A DNA stretch of 63,373 nucleotides. It comes from Nitrosopumilus sp. (GTDB lineage: Archaea > Thermoproteota > Nitrososphaeria > Nitrososphaerales > Nitrosopumilaceae). The stretch covers positions 1 through 63,373 of the forward strand of contig NZ_JAILWC010000004.1 in the NCBI RefSeq assembly GCF_025699125.1, given 5' to 3'. Under the pieces are notes generated by a model, which ran no database searches, had not been told where the DNA came from, and saw only the letters and a list, made by a program, of their open reading frames with translations. The position numbers and the translations under genes are program-made. The stretch's first letter is position 1. Each line of letters begins with the position of its first letter. Below are positions 26,517 through 35,571 of the stretch, piece by piece.

Positions 26517-27338
26517 ATGGCAAAATCATTTGCAGTGATTGGAGATCCTATTGATCATTCATTATCTCCAAACATACACAATGCAGCATTCAGAGAATTG
26601 AATTTAGATTGTTCATACATTGCATATAGGATCCCAAAAGGAGAATTAGAAGATGGAATAGAAGGGCTCAAAAAAATAAAGATTGATGGATTCAATGTTA
26701 CAATTCCACACAAAGTAGAGATGATGAAGTATTTGAACAAAATGGATGAATCTTGTAGTTTGATTGGTGCAGTAAATACTGTAACAAACAAAGATGGAAT
26801 TTTAAAAGGATATAATACAGATATGGATGGATTTTTAGAACCATTCAAAAAAAAGAAATTAAACATTGAAAACACTAAGGTACTTCTCCTTGGCGCAGGT
26901 GGTGCTGCAAGAGCAATAGTTGCAGCTTTTGCAAAAGAAAAAGCAAAGAGTATAACCATAGCAAACAGAACCTTAGAAAATGCAAGAAATCTCTTAGAAT
27001 TTGCAAAAAAAATGGGGTTGGACGTAAATGTAATTAGGATTGAGGATGTAAAAGATTCTGCAAAAAATTATGACATTATTGTTAACGCCACATCAGTTGG
27101 ACTAAACAATGAACCAACCATCATTTCATTAGACAACATCAACGAAAAGACAATTGTTTATGATATTGTATACATGCCAATGAATACAGATTTTATAAAA
27201 AAGGCAAAAGAGAAAAATGCAGTCATAATTTTTGGTTATGAAATGTTATTAGGTCAAGCAGCAAGAGCCTTTGAAATATGGCATGGTATGAAAGCACCTT
27301 ATAATGCCATGAAAAAAGCATTGTTAGGAGGATTTTGA
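26517..27338 (+). CDS. aroE: Shikimate dehydrogenase
   Basis: 273 residues. Reduces 3-dehydroshikimate to shikimate with NADPH. The shikimate site is DHSLSPNIHNAAF (about 12-24) and NVTIPHK with the catalytic Lys; the dinucleotide loop is LLGAGGAARAI (about 124-134). Ends MKKALLGGF. The last bases hold the ribosome binding site of aroK (AGGAGG). Confidence 0.95.
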   Translation: MAKSFAVIGDPIDHSLSPNIHNAAFRELNLDCSYIAYRIPKGELEDGIEGLKKIKIDGFNVTIPHKVEMMKYLNKMDESCSLIGAVNTVTNKDGILKGYNTDMDGFLEPFKKKKLNIENTKVLLLGAGGAARAIVAAFAKEKAKSITIANRTLENARNLLEFAKKMGLDVNVIRIEDVKDSAKNYDIIVNATSVGLNNEPTIISLDNINEKTIVYDIVYMPMNTDFIKKAKEKNAVIIFGYEMLLGQAARAFEIWHGMKAPYNAMKKALLGGF

Positions 27339-28192
27339 TGGCAAAGGTAAAGGCTACAGTCCATGGCGCAGTTTCATTAGTTAATGCCATTGCAACTCAA
27401 AAGGGAGCAACGTTAGGAATTGAACTGAAAGTAGAAGCATTAGTGGAAACAAGCTCAGGAAGGGGAATTATCATTGAATCAGACAACAAAATGCTTAGTT
27501 CCAGGTTAATCAACAAAACTGTTGAAAAGATCGTATCAAAAAAAGATTTGGAACAAAATAAAATATCAATTAGATTAGATTCTGAAATTCCTACAGGGTA
27601 TGGATTAAAAAGTTCAAGTGCTATTTCATCTGCAGTGGCACTTGCGTGTGCAAAAATATTCAGACCAAAAATCACTGATCAACAAATTTTACTTGCAGGT
27701 GTTGATGCATCTATTGAATCCAAAGTAAGTATTACAGGTGCATATGATGACGCATGTTCATGTTACTATGGAGGATTTAATGTAACAGACAATGCAAAGA
27801 AGAGACGAATTCACTTTGAAAAAGGACCATCTAATTTGATAGCAGTAATTTTTATTCCAAAAAACAGAAAACGTGGAAAGGTTAAAAATCTAAAAGTATT
27901 ATCCGCCGTATTTGATAATGCCTGGAAATTAGCAAAAAAATCAAATTATTGGGAAGCGATGATAATTAATGGGTTAGCTACAGCATCTATTCTAAATTCA
28001 GATCCCAAAATTATTACTAATTTAATTGAAAAAGGCGCACTTGCAGCCTCAGTTTCCGGAAATGGTCCGTCAATAGCAGCCATAGTAAAAAAAGAAAATG
28101 AGGCAAACATCAAAAAGATATTTGCAACATTAGAAGGAAATGTGTTAGTTTCTAAAATTAATAACAAAAAGGCAGAAGTTTATGAAGTGTAA
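27338..28192 (+). CDS. aroK: Shikimate kinase, archaeal GHMP type
   Basis: 284 residues. Phosphorylates shikimate; a GHMP kinase unrelated to bacterial AroK. The ATP loop is PTGYGLKSSSAISSAVALAC and the C-terminal motif SVSGNGPSIAAIV. Start is set at ATG 27338, eight bases after AGGAGG and sharing a base with the aroE stop (TGATG); the TTG three bases earlier is less likely. Overlaps aroA by 11 bases. Confidence 0.93.
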   Translation: MAKVKATVHGAVSLVNAIATQKGATLGIELKVEALVETSSGRGIIIESDNKMLSSRLINKTVEKIVSKKDLEQNKISIRLDSEIPTGYGLKSSSAISSAVALACAKIFRPKITDQQILLAGVDASIESKVSITGAYDDACSCYYGGFNVTDNAKKRRIHFEKGPSNLIAVIFIPKNRKRGKVKNLKVLSAVFDNAWKLAKKSNYWEAMIINGLATASILNSDPKIITNLIEKGALAASVSGNGPSIAAIVKKENEANIKKIFATLEGNVLVSKINNKKAEVYEV

Positions 28193-29450
28193 AGTTGAGA
28201 AATCAAGGATTTCAGGAAAAATAGTTTGTCCTCCAAACAAAAGTTATACTCATAGAGCAATTTTTCTTGCATCACTGGCAGGAAACAATAGTAAAGTTGA
28301 AAATATTTTACGTTCAGCTGATACGATTGCCACTATAGAAGCATGCAAAAAATTTGGAGCAGATTTGGAAATTCAGAATTCATCAATTATTGTGAAAAAA
28401 TCCATAAAATTTGATAAAAACGTGCCTGAAATTAATACAGAAAACTCTGGCACTACAATTAGAATAGCATCAGGTATTGCAAGTCTATTTTCTGAAGAAA
28501 TCACACTAACGGGCGATGACAGTTTACAAAAAAGACCAATGCAGCCACTCCTTGATGCATTATCAAGCATTGGCGCACAGTGTAGTTCAACTGATGGAAA
28601 ACCACCAATCAAAATTAAAGGAAGGATTTTGGGCGGAGATGTTAAAATTCCAGGAAATTTTTCTAGTCAGTTTATTTCAGCATTATTAATTAGTGCACCG
28701 CTTACAGAAAAAGGAATTAATCTTACAATAGAAGGGAATTTAGTATCAAAACCATATCTTGATGCGACAATTGCAACAATGAGAAAATTTGGAATAACTG
28801 TTCAAACACTAATTCCATATAAAAGATACAATATAGTACCACAAATATACAAAGAGACAACATTTACAGTTCCGATTGATTTTTCCAGTCTTGCATTACT
28901 TCTTTCAGCAACTGTACTTATTGGAAAGGATATTACAATCAAGGGAAACATTGGAAATTTACCTCAAGGGGATGAAGCATTCATAGATATTTTAGAACAG
29001 TTAGGAGTTTCTGTATCCATTAGTGAGGAAGAGATTAAAATTAAAACACCTGAAAAACTAACAGGAGGCAAATTTGATTTAAGTAATTCTCCAGATCTTC
29101 TTCCCCCACTAGCTATTTTATCATTGAATTCATCAGCACCAATTGAAATTGTAAATGTAAAGCATGCAAGATTAAAAGAGACAGACAGAATTGCAATCAT
29201 TTCAAGAGAATTAGTCAAAATTGGAATTAAAATTCAAGAAAAAGAAGATGGTTTAATTTTAGAAAAAACAGATAATTTAAGAGGTGCTGATTTGAATTCT
29301 GAAAATGATCATAGATTATTCATGTCTTTTTGTATAGCTGGAATGTATGTAGGAAATTGTATTGTTACAGATCCAGAATCAGTAAATGTCTCATATCCTA
29401 ATTTTATTGATGAGATGAATCGACTAGGTGCAAAAATTCAACTAAACTGA
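28182..29450 (+). CDS. aroA: 5-enolpyruvylshikimate-3-phosphate synthase
   Basis: 422 residues. Transfers enolpyruvyl from PEP to shikimate 3-phosphate. CPPNKSYTHRAIFLASLA and NSGTTIRIASGIASL are the substrate/PEP motifs; LKETDRIAIISRELVKIGI is the C-terminal signature. Last gene of the overlapping part of the cluster. After it comes a 330-bp gap holding a structured RNA on the other strand. Confidence 0.95.
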   Translation: MKCKVEKSRISGKIVCPPNKSYTHRAIFLASLAGNNSKVENILRSADTIATIEACKKFGADLEIQNSSIIVKKSIKFDKNVPEINTENSGTTIRIASGIASLFSEEITLTGDDSLQKRPMQPLLDALSSIGAQCSSTDGKPPIKIKGRILGGDVKIPGNFSSQFISALLISAPLTEKGINLTIEGNLVSKPYLDATIATMRKFGITVQTLIPYKRYNIVPQIYKETTFTVPIDFSSLALLLSATVLIGKDITIKGNIGNLPQGDEAFIDILEQLGVSVSISEEEIKIKTPEKLTGGKFDLSNSPDLLPPLAILSLNSSAPIEIVNVKHARLKETDRIAIISRELVKIGIKIQEKEDGLILEKTDNLRGADLNSENDHRLFMSFCIAGMYVGNCIVTDPESVNVSYPNFIDEMNRLGAKIQLN

Positions 29451-29460
29451 AATTGCTTTC

Positions 29461-29468
29461 AAAAAAAA
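29461..29468 (-). terminator. Oligo-T terminator for the minus-strand RNA
   Basis: Eight A residues on the plus strand give T8 on the minus strand, 17 bases past the 3' end of the 29485-29568 structure. Runs of T are the usual archaeal termination signal. It lies between the RNA and the end of aroA. Confidence 0.45.
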
Positions 29469-29484
29469 TCAAGTGAGTAAAATG

Positions 29485-29568
29485 GCGCGACCCTGTATAG
29501 AGTGAAAAGCATTCTCCTCACTCGCATCGCTTTCACGATGATAACATGTCTCTTTCGCAGGGCCGCGC
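29485..29568 (-). ncRNA. GC-rich three-way-junction RNA, family unknown
   Basis: 84 nt, very GC-rich for this genome. Minus-strand folding: P1 pairs GCGCGGCCCUG with CAGGGUCGCGC (11 bp). P2 is CAUCGU-GAAA-GCGAUG, a GNRA tetraloop. P3 is GAGUGAGGAG-AAUG-CUUUUCACUC (10 bp). P1 holds one G-U pair, P2 one and P3 two; on the plus strand these become A-C mismatches, so the RNA is read from the minus strand. J1/2 (CGAAAGAGACAUGUUAU) is unpaired. It is not tRNA, SRP or RNase P RNA. Confidence 0.65.
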
Positions 29569-29600
29569 AAATTATGGTTTATAATTTACACGTTTTTGCA

Positions 29601-29611
29601 TATATTTTATA
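29601..29611 (-). promoter_or_regulatory. TATA box for the three-way-junction RNA
   Basis: TATAAAATATA on the minus strand. A start about 25 bases downstream would fall near 29580, 12 bases before the P1 helix. The surrounding 29569-29780 stretch is otherwise very AT-rich and also must carry the aroC promoter on the plus strand. Confidence 0.45.
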
Positions 29612-29780
29612 CGTAATCATAATATTTAAGATTATATTATAAATATTTCATAAAATAATCCATTTTTTTATAATTTATAATCAGTCATGTAGGTTAGCGG
29701 AAAAGATATTCCAAATAAACTAAAAATTTCAAAAATTTCAGAATGAGGAATTATAAGCATCATTTAACTTTGATAGATTA

Positions 29781-30875
29781 TTGCCAGGAAGTTCAATTGG
29801 TCAACGACTTGTTTTAACAAGTTTTGGTGAAAGTCATGGAAAAGTTATTGGCGCAGTACTAGATGGATGTCCTGCAGGTTTAGAAATTGAAGAAAAAGAA
29901 ATTCAAAAAATGCTTGACCTAAGAAAACCAGGTCAAAATGTTATCTCAACACAAAGAAAAGAAAGAGATGTTGTAGAAATTGTATCAGGAGTTTTTAGAG
30001 GACATACTACAGGAGCCCCAATTACAATGTTAATTTGGAATAGTGATCAAAAATCAAAAGATTATGAAAATTTAAAAACTAAACTTAGACCAGGCCATTC
30101 AGATTATCCTGCCATGGTAAAATATAATCACTATAATGATCATAGAGGAGGAGGAAGATTTTCAGGAAGACTCACTGCTACACATGTAATGGGAGGTGCA
30201 ATTGCAAGAAAATTACTCAAAGTAGCATTAGGAATTGAAACTAATTCATTTACATCACAGATTGGAAAAATAAGAATGGAAGAAGAATTTAACGAAAAAA
30301 TGATTTCATCAATTTATAAAAATGATGTAAGATGTCCTGAAAACAAAACTGCAAAAATAATGCGTGATAGTATTTTGATTGCAAAAAAAAAGGGAGATTC
30401 ACTTGGAGGAATTATTGAATCAATTACAACAAATGTTCCAGTAGGTTTAGGAGAACCAATTTTCAGTTCGTTAGAATCAGATTTGAGTAAGGCAATTTTT
30501 TCGATTCCATCAGTTAAGGGAGTTGAATTTGGTTCAGGGTTTAGAGGTTCAGAGATGTATGGTTCTGAAAATAATGACTTGTACACAATAAAGAAAGGCA
30601 AAATAGTAACAAAGACAAATAATTCAGGAGGCATTCTTGGAGGAATTTCAAATGGAATGCCAATAACAATTAGAATTGCATTCAAACCTGCATCATCTAT
30701 TGCACAAAAACAAAGTACAGTAGATATTAAAACCAAAAAAGAAGCAATACTTCAAGTAAAAGGTAGACATGATCCATGTGTAGTTCCCAGAGCACCACCA
30801 GTAGTTGATTCACTTGTAGCCTTAACAATAGCAGATCATGCGCTTATTGCAGGAGCAATCAAACCTGTTTTATAA
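29781..30875 (+). CDS. aroC: Chorismate synthase
   Basis: 364 residues from TTG 29781. FMN-dependent last step to chorismate. Signatures are SFGESHGKVIGAVLDGCPAG near the start, the RPGHSDYPAM and YNHYNDHRGGGRFSGR middle, and GRHDPCVVPRAPPVVDS near the end. The gene resumes the shikimate series after the RNA gap, and its stop lies four bases before the mutase/aminotransferase start. Confidence 0.95.
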   Translation: MPGSSIGQRLVLTSFGESHGKVIGAVLDGCPAGLEIEEKEIQKMLDLRKPGQNVISTQRKERDVVEIVSGVFRGHTTGAPITMLIWNSDQKSKDYENLKTKLRPGHSDYPAMVKYNHYNDHRGGGRFSGRLTATHVMGGAIARKLLKVALGIETNSFTSQIGKIRMEEEFNEKMISSIYKNDVRCPENKTAKIMRDSILIAKKKGDSLGGIIESITTNVPVGLGEPIFSSLESDLSKAIFSIPSVKGVEFGSGFRGSEMYGSENNDLYTIKKGKIVTKTNNSGGILGGISNGMPITIRIAFKPASSIAQKQSTVDIKTKKEAILQVKGRHDPCVVPRAPPVVDSLVALTIADHALIAGAIKPVL

Positions 30876-30879
30876 GAAA

Positions 30880-32250
30880 ATGTCAGACATCAATGATCTT
30901 CGAAATCATATGGACGAAGTAACTCTTGAAATGATAAAGCTATTAAAAATCAGGATAGATATTGCAAAAGAGATTGGGGAAGTTAAAAAAAATATTGGGA
31001 AAGGTGTAACTGATGAAGTTCGAGAAGATAATTTACGTGGGAAAGTAATTTCACTATGTAAAGAAATAGGGTTAGATGAAACCATAGCTACAAAATTTTT
31101 TAATTTCTTACTAAATGAATCAGTAAAAGTTCAGTCAACCAACAAGCAAACACATTTTTCAATTTTCCTCAAAGCAAAATCATTAGAGCAGCAAGGGAAA
31201 AAAATTATTCATATGGAAGTAGGAGAGCCAGACTTTTTACCACCAATAATTGTTAAAAAGGCATTAGAAGAAGTATATGAGAAAGGATTTTTAAAATATG
31301 GTCAAGCAAGAGGAATGCCAATATTTAGAGACGCGCTTGCAAAATATGTTTCAAAGAAATTTGGTACAAATATTACAGAAAATAATATTCTTGTAAGTCC
31401 AGGTGCAAGATTTTCAATATTTACTGCAATCACAACATTACTCAATCCAGGTGATGAGATAATCGTGATTGAACCTGCATGGCCTGCATACAAAGATTGT
31501 GCGTTAAATGCAGGAATCAAAGTTAGAACTATCAATACAACTCTAGAAGACAAATGGGAGCCATCATTAGAGCAGATTAAAAATACAATTAATTCAAACA
31601 CAAAGATGATTATTTTAAATTATCCAAATAACCCAACAGGGAAAATTCTTTCCGAAAAACTACAAGACGATATCATAGATATTGCAAGAAAAAATAATCT
31701 CTACATTCTAAGTGATGAGATCTATTCACAATATGCAAAAACCAACTGGAAAAGTATTCTGTCTTACAATTATAAGAAAAGTATTGTCACCCAATCATTT
31801 TCAAAATCTCATGCCATGACAGGGTTTAGAATAGGATATTCTATAGCAGACAAAGAAATCATTGAAAAAATGGCAAAATTGGAGGCCATGTGCCTAACAA
31901 ATGTGTCTGAACCTATCCAATACGTTGCCATGAAAGCCCTTGAGGCAGACATATCCAACAATTCTAATACAGTGCAAAACAGACTAGATATGTTGACAGA
32001 AAAAGCATCTAAAATGGGATTGGATTTTGTAGTCCCAGATGGTGCAATGTATATTTTTGCTAGAATTAATCAAGAGGGATTTGATGGAGTCCAGTTCGCA
32101 AATGATACTCTTGAGAAAGGACTTGCCATAGCCCCAGGAGAGGGATTTGGAAATTATAAGAATTTCATCAGAATTTCTGCATGTCAAGACGAAAAAACAC
32201 TAATTGAGGGAATGAATATACTGAGTAACATTATGAGTGAAACACAATGA
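30880..32250 (+). CDS. Chorismate mutase-aminotransferase fusion
   Basis: 456 residues from ATG 30880. Residues 1 to about 85 are an AroQ-type chorismate mutase (DINDLRNHMDEVTLEMIKLL, with Arg and Lys substrate contacts). The rest is a class I PLP aminotransferase: YPNNPTGK, LSDEIYSQYA and the PLP lysine near 309 (SFSKSHAMTGFR). It probably makes prephenate and then transaminates prephenate or phenylpyruvate, channelling aromatic synthesis. The exact amino-acceptor is inferred. A four-base overlap (ATGA) couples it to tyrA. Confidence 0.9.
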   Translation: MSDINDLRNHMDEVTLEMIKLLKIRIDIAKEIGEVKKNIGKGVTDEVREDNLRGKVISLCKEIGLDETIATKFFNFLLNESVKVQSTNKQTHFSIFLKAKSLEQQGKKIIHMEVGEPDFLPPIIVKKALEEVYEKGFLKYGQARGMPIFRDALAKYVSKKFGTNITENNILVSPGARFSIFTAITTLLNPGDEIIVIEPAWPAYKDCALNAGIKVRTINTTLEDKWEPSLEQIKNTINSNTKMIILNYPNNPTGKILSEKLQDDIIDIARKNNLYILSDEIYSQYAKTNWKSILSYNYKKSIVTQSFSKSHAMTGFRIGYSIADKEIIEKMAKLEAMCLTNVSEPIQYVAMKALEADISNNSNTVQNRLDMLTEKASKMGLDFVVPDGAMYIFARINQEGFDGVQFANDTLEKGLAIAPGEGFGNYKNFIRISACQDEKTLIEGMNILSNIMSETQ

Positions 32251-33098
32251 AAAAGATGACAGTTGTTGGTGCAGGTGGGCAAATGGGACAATGGTTTGCC
32301 AGATATTTTGCAGACAAAGGTTTTGAAGTTACAGGTTATGATTCAGAAAATAAAATCATAGGAAAAAATATCATAGCATCAGATTCATTGGTTGGCTCAA
32401 TCCTAAAAGCTGATTATGTAGTGTTATGTACTCCAACAAGAAGAACACCAGAAATTATCAGACTCATTGCAAAAGAAATGAAAAGAGGAACATATCTAAT
32501 TGAGATATCATCAGAGAAATCAAAAGTGGTTTCATCATTGTCAAAAATGCCAGACAAGATCAATCCAATTTGCATTCATCCAATGTTTGGGCCCGGAACA
32601 AAAGTAATAAAAGGTCAAAACATAATTTCAGTTCCAATTAAAGATGCTAAAAAAGAATTAACGGTTGCAAAAGCATTATTCGATGGAGCAAACTTCGTAA
32701 CAATTGATGCTGCAGAGCACGACAAAAAGATTGCGGTAATTTTAGGATTAACACATTTAATGAATTTGGTTTTTGCAAATATTATTTCAAAGGATGAAAA
32801 AATGAATCTCACAGAAAAAATGTCAGGAACAACTTTCAGAGTTCAAAAAACATTAGCCGAAAGCATAATGACAGAATCTCCAGAATTAATTGAAACAATT
32901 ATCGCTAATCCAGAAATTAGAAGAGTTGCTGAAGAACTATGGAAAGACATAGGCAGATTACTTACTGCTGTTCAGGAATCAAAAACTGAAGAAGTAATCA
33001 CATACATTAGAGAATGTCAAGAAAGACTTGCCAAGCACACAGACATCAATGAATCCTACAAAAAACTAACAAAAATGGTAAAATCCGTTGAAAAATAG
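32247..33098 (+). CDS. tyrA: Prephenate dehydrogenase
   Basis: 283 residues. NAD(P)-dependent oxidation of prephenate (or arogenate) on the way to tyrosine. The dinucleotide motif GAGGQMGQWFARYF is at residues 7-20; ICIHPMFGPGTK holds the active-site His. It follows the chorismate mutase-aminotransferase fusion with overlap, so arogenate is a possible substrate if transamination precedes. Last gene of the aromatic cluster. Confidence 0.92.
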   Translation: MKKMTVVGAGGQMGQWFARYFADKGFEVTGYDSENKIIGKNIIASDSLVGSILKADYVVLCTPTRRTPEIIRLIAKEMKRGTYLIEISSEKSKVVSSLSKMPDKINPICIHPMFGPGTKVIKGQNIISVPIKDAKKELTVAKALFDGANFVTIDAAEHDKKIAVILGLTHLMNLVFANIISKDEKMNLTEKMSGTTFRVQKTLAESIMTESPELIETIIANPEIRRVAEELWKDIGRLLTAVQESKTEEVITYIRECQERLAKHTDINESYKKLTKMVKSVEK

Positions 33099-33103
33099 CA
33101 GGC

Positions 33104-33508
33104 ATGCGTTCAACAAAAATTGTAACATCATTCATTAGAAATAATGAAAAATTATTGATTCTCAAAAGAAGTGACAAAGTCAAATCAATGAAAGGATTAT
33201 GGGCAGGAATTAGCGGAATCATAGAAAATAATGAAGAACCATTGAAAAGAGCAAAGATCGAAATTTTTGAAGAAGTTGGAATTACAGAAGACAAAATCAC
33301 ACTTGTAAAATCTGCTGAAGGTATGCGAGTAAATTCGCCACAATATGAAAATCATGAATGGGAGATCTACCCATTTTTGTTCGAAGTAGAAAATCCAGAG
33401 ATAGAGCTTAACTGGGAAAATTCAGAATTTGAATGGATAGACATAAAAGAGTTAGAAAATTATGAGACAGTTCCTAGCCTTCAACAAGTTTTACTCAATT
33501 TGTTGTAA
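33104..33508 (+). CDS. Nudix hydrolase
   Basis: 134 residues. The Nudix box is G38-x5-E44-x7-I52-E53-I54-x-E56-E57-x-G59-I60; the usual Arg at position 52 is Ile, while the metal-binding glutamates are kept. It likely cleaves a nucleoside diphosphate linked compound; the substrate is unknown. Start ATG lies six bases after tyrA. Its 3' end overlaps thiC by 18 bases tail to tail. Confidence 0.88.
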   Translation: MRSTKIVTSFIRNNEKLLILKRSDKVKSMKGLWAGISGIIENNEEPLKRAKIEIFEEVGITEDKITLVKSAEGMRVNSPQYENHEWEIYPFLFEVENPEIELNWENSEFEWIDIKELENYETVPSLQQVLLNLL

Positions 33509-34819
33509 ATTTTTATTTTCTTTTTCATATTTTTTTTGTTGTGGCAACATCATGTAAACACATGCACCACCACACATTGTACAAGGAACATTATTTCCAG
33601 GATGTTGTCCTGTTCTACTATGAATTTTAGCTGCTTCTTCAGGATCTATAGACAATGCAAGTTGTTTCTCCCAATCCAAAGTACGTCTGGCTTCAGTCAT
33701 TTCCATATCCCATTTGATTACTTTATCACGAATTTTTACAATATCTCCTGCATGAGCTGCAATTCTATATGCAATTAATCCAGCCTTTACTTCTTCAGCA
33801 TTTGGCAATGCCAAGTGTTCAGAAGGGGTAAGATAACACAAAAGATCCACGCCTTCACTTGCTGAAACAGCAGCTCCTATTGCACTTGCAATATGATCAT
33901 GGCCAGATGCAATGTCAGTTACCAAAGGACCAAGAACATAATATGGGACATCTCCAATCAAAGATTTTGCCAATCTAACATTTGCAGCAACCTCATTTAA
34001 TGGAACATGTCCCGGACCTTCAACCATTACTTGAATATCTTGTTCATGTGCTCGTTTTGTTAATTGTGAAATATTGATCATCTCTTGAACTTGTAATTCA
34101 TCATGAGAGTCCAGAATGGAGCCTGGTCTAAGTGCATCACCAAGGCTAAATGTTACATCGTATTTTTTAGCAATTTCAATCAAATAATCATAATGAGTCA
34201 AGTAAGGATTTTCTTTATCATGTTTTAACATCCATGCAGCAGTAATTGTTCCACCTTTACTTACAACACCACCATATCTCTGAACTTTTAGAATTCTTTT
34301 TGCAATATCTTTAGTAATCCCACAATGGATTGTTGTGTAATCCACTCCATCTTTGGCATTATTTTCAAATGCGTTTAGATAATCATCTTCTGTTAAGTTC
34401 AAAGGATTTTTGTGTATTTCAACACCAAAATTGTAAGCCTCGTAAATCGGAACAGTTCCAAATGTAATTGGTGCATGCTCCATCAAAGTTTGTCTTATTT
34501 TTTTAACATCTCCACCATCACTTAGGTCCATGATTGTATCTGCATGATATTTTATGGCAACTTTGGCTTTTTCGATTTCCTCATCCAGATTTACATTTAG
34601 AGTGGAGGTTCCAATATTAACATTAACTTTAGTTTTAAGACCTTTGCCAATTCCAACATTGTGAATTTTTTGTGGCCTGACATTATTACTTGGAATTATT
34701 ATTGAGCCACTAGCAATCTTAGGAATTAACCAATCCAATGAAACACTTTCATCTTTTGCAACTTGTTTCATCTCATCGGTTGCGACGCCACGTCGAGCTG
34801 AAGTCATCTGAGTTGCCAT
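33491..34819 (-). CDS. thiC: Phosphomethylpyrimidine synthase (HMP-P synthase)
   Basis: 442 residues from ATG 34819 (MATQMTSARRGVATDEMK matches ThiC N-termini; a TTG at 34852 would add 11 residues). Radical SAM conversion of aminoimidazole ribotide to the thiamine pyrimidine. HYDYLIEIAKKYDVTFSLGD and EGPGHVPLNE are family blocks. The C-terminal cluster motif is CTMCGGAC, that is CX2CX3C, one residue shorter than the CX2CX4C of bacterial enzymes. No TPP riboswitch is visible upstream. Confidence 0.95.
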   Translation of the reverse strand: MATQMTSARRGVATDEMKQVAKDESVSLDWLIPKIASGSIIIPSNNVRPQKIHNVGIGKGLKTKVNVNIGTSTLNVNLDEEIEKAKVAIKYHADTIMDLSDGGDVKKIRQTLMEHAPITFGTVPIYEAYNFGVEIHKNPLNLTEDDYLNAFENNAKDGVDYTTIHCGITKDIAKRILKVQRYGGVVSKGGTITAAWMLKHDKENPYLTHYDYLIEIAKKYDVTFSLGDALRPGSILDSHDELQVQEMINISQLTKRAHEQDIQVMVEGPGHVPLNEVAANVRLAKSLIGDVPYYVLGPLVTDIASGHDHIASAIGAAVSASEGVDLLCYLTPSEHLALPNAEEVKAGLIAYRIAAHAGDIVKIRDKVIKWDMEMTEARRTLDWEKQLALSIDPEEAAKIHSRTGQHPGNNVPCTMCGGACVYMMLPQQKKYEKENKNLQQIE

Positions 34820-34951
34820 AACACATTCTATGTTTTCGCCTGATTTAAACAATCGTGAGAATTGGCATAATTTCTGATTGGTACATGATTTCTTAGCACT
34901 ATATTAAGAAAATAGATCGATCTTAAATGCGATAATGTAGTATGAGATCAT

Positions 34952-35050
34952 ATGAGAACAATAAAGGAATGCATCCATTGTGGAAGAGAATTTAATAGTA
35001 TGAAGGATGAATTTTGTTCTTTTGAGTGTGTCAAACAGTCATCGGAATAA
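34952..35050 (+). CDS. Small zinc-finger protein, 32 aa
   Basis: ATG 34952 to TAA 35048-35050. It has ECIHCGREF and EFCSFECVK, giving C7, C10, C22 and C26, the treble-clef-like pattern of small archaeal zinc proteins. Too short for most gene finders. The following 230 bases (35051-35280) are AT-rich and show no convincing gene or RNA. Confidence 0.6.
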   Translation: MRTIKECIHCGREFNSMKDEFCSFECVKQSSE

Positions 35051-35280
35051 TTTTTGAAATTAATCCAAGATAATTCTTTTTGAAGAGATAGTCTTTCAAA
35101 TTTAATTATCTGTATCATATTTAAAATAGGCTTGATTAGACATTCAGAACCATCAAAATTGGAAAAATTTCTTTGATTTTACTTACCCTTTAAATTAATT
35201 CAATTTCAAAGGAGATGAAAAAAGTGGAATTTCTTAGTTTTGATTTTCAGAGTTTAGAGATTCAATTTCAGATATTTTAT

Positions 35281-35472
35281 TCATCTGGGAGGACTCCAAT
35301 TCTCTTCAACATCACCAGTGTTTACTGATACAAGATATCGCTTTCCACATTTGAAACATTGCCATAGAAATTGTCCATCTTTTTTTGTTTGATATTGTAT
35401 TGGTAGTAAACAAGTGGTGCATTGCAATTCCTCTGTTAGTGAATCAGTAATTATGGGAATTTTAATCATCAA
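35281..35472 (-). CDS. Small zinc-ribbon protein
   Basis: 63 residues with C18/C21 (LQCTTCLLP) and C39/C42 (WQCFKCGKRY), a zinc ribbon. It ends ENWSPPR. It could bind nucleic acid. Lies between thiC and thiD-thiN but on present evidence is unrelated to thiamine. Confidence 0.72.
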   Translation of the reverse strand: MMIKIPIITDSLTEELQCTTCLLPIQYQTKKDGQFLWQCFKCGKRYLVSVNTGDVEENWSPPR

Positions 35473-35571
35473 TTGTTTGAAAGTTATTCTACTATAAAAT
35501 CGATATTACAAATTAAAAGATTTGAAAAAACACAAGTAAAAACAAATTAGTGTATAGAAGAATAGATTATT

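Noticed and set aside
34853..34951. TPP riboswitch upstream of thiC
   Set aside because: No CUGAGA or GC-rich paired element was found in the 5' region.
35051..35280. Gene or RNA in the AT-rich gap before the zinc-ribbon gene
   Set aside because: Only a 15-codon frame and no stable GC-rich fold are visible.
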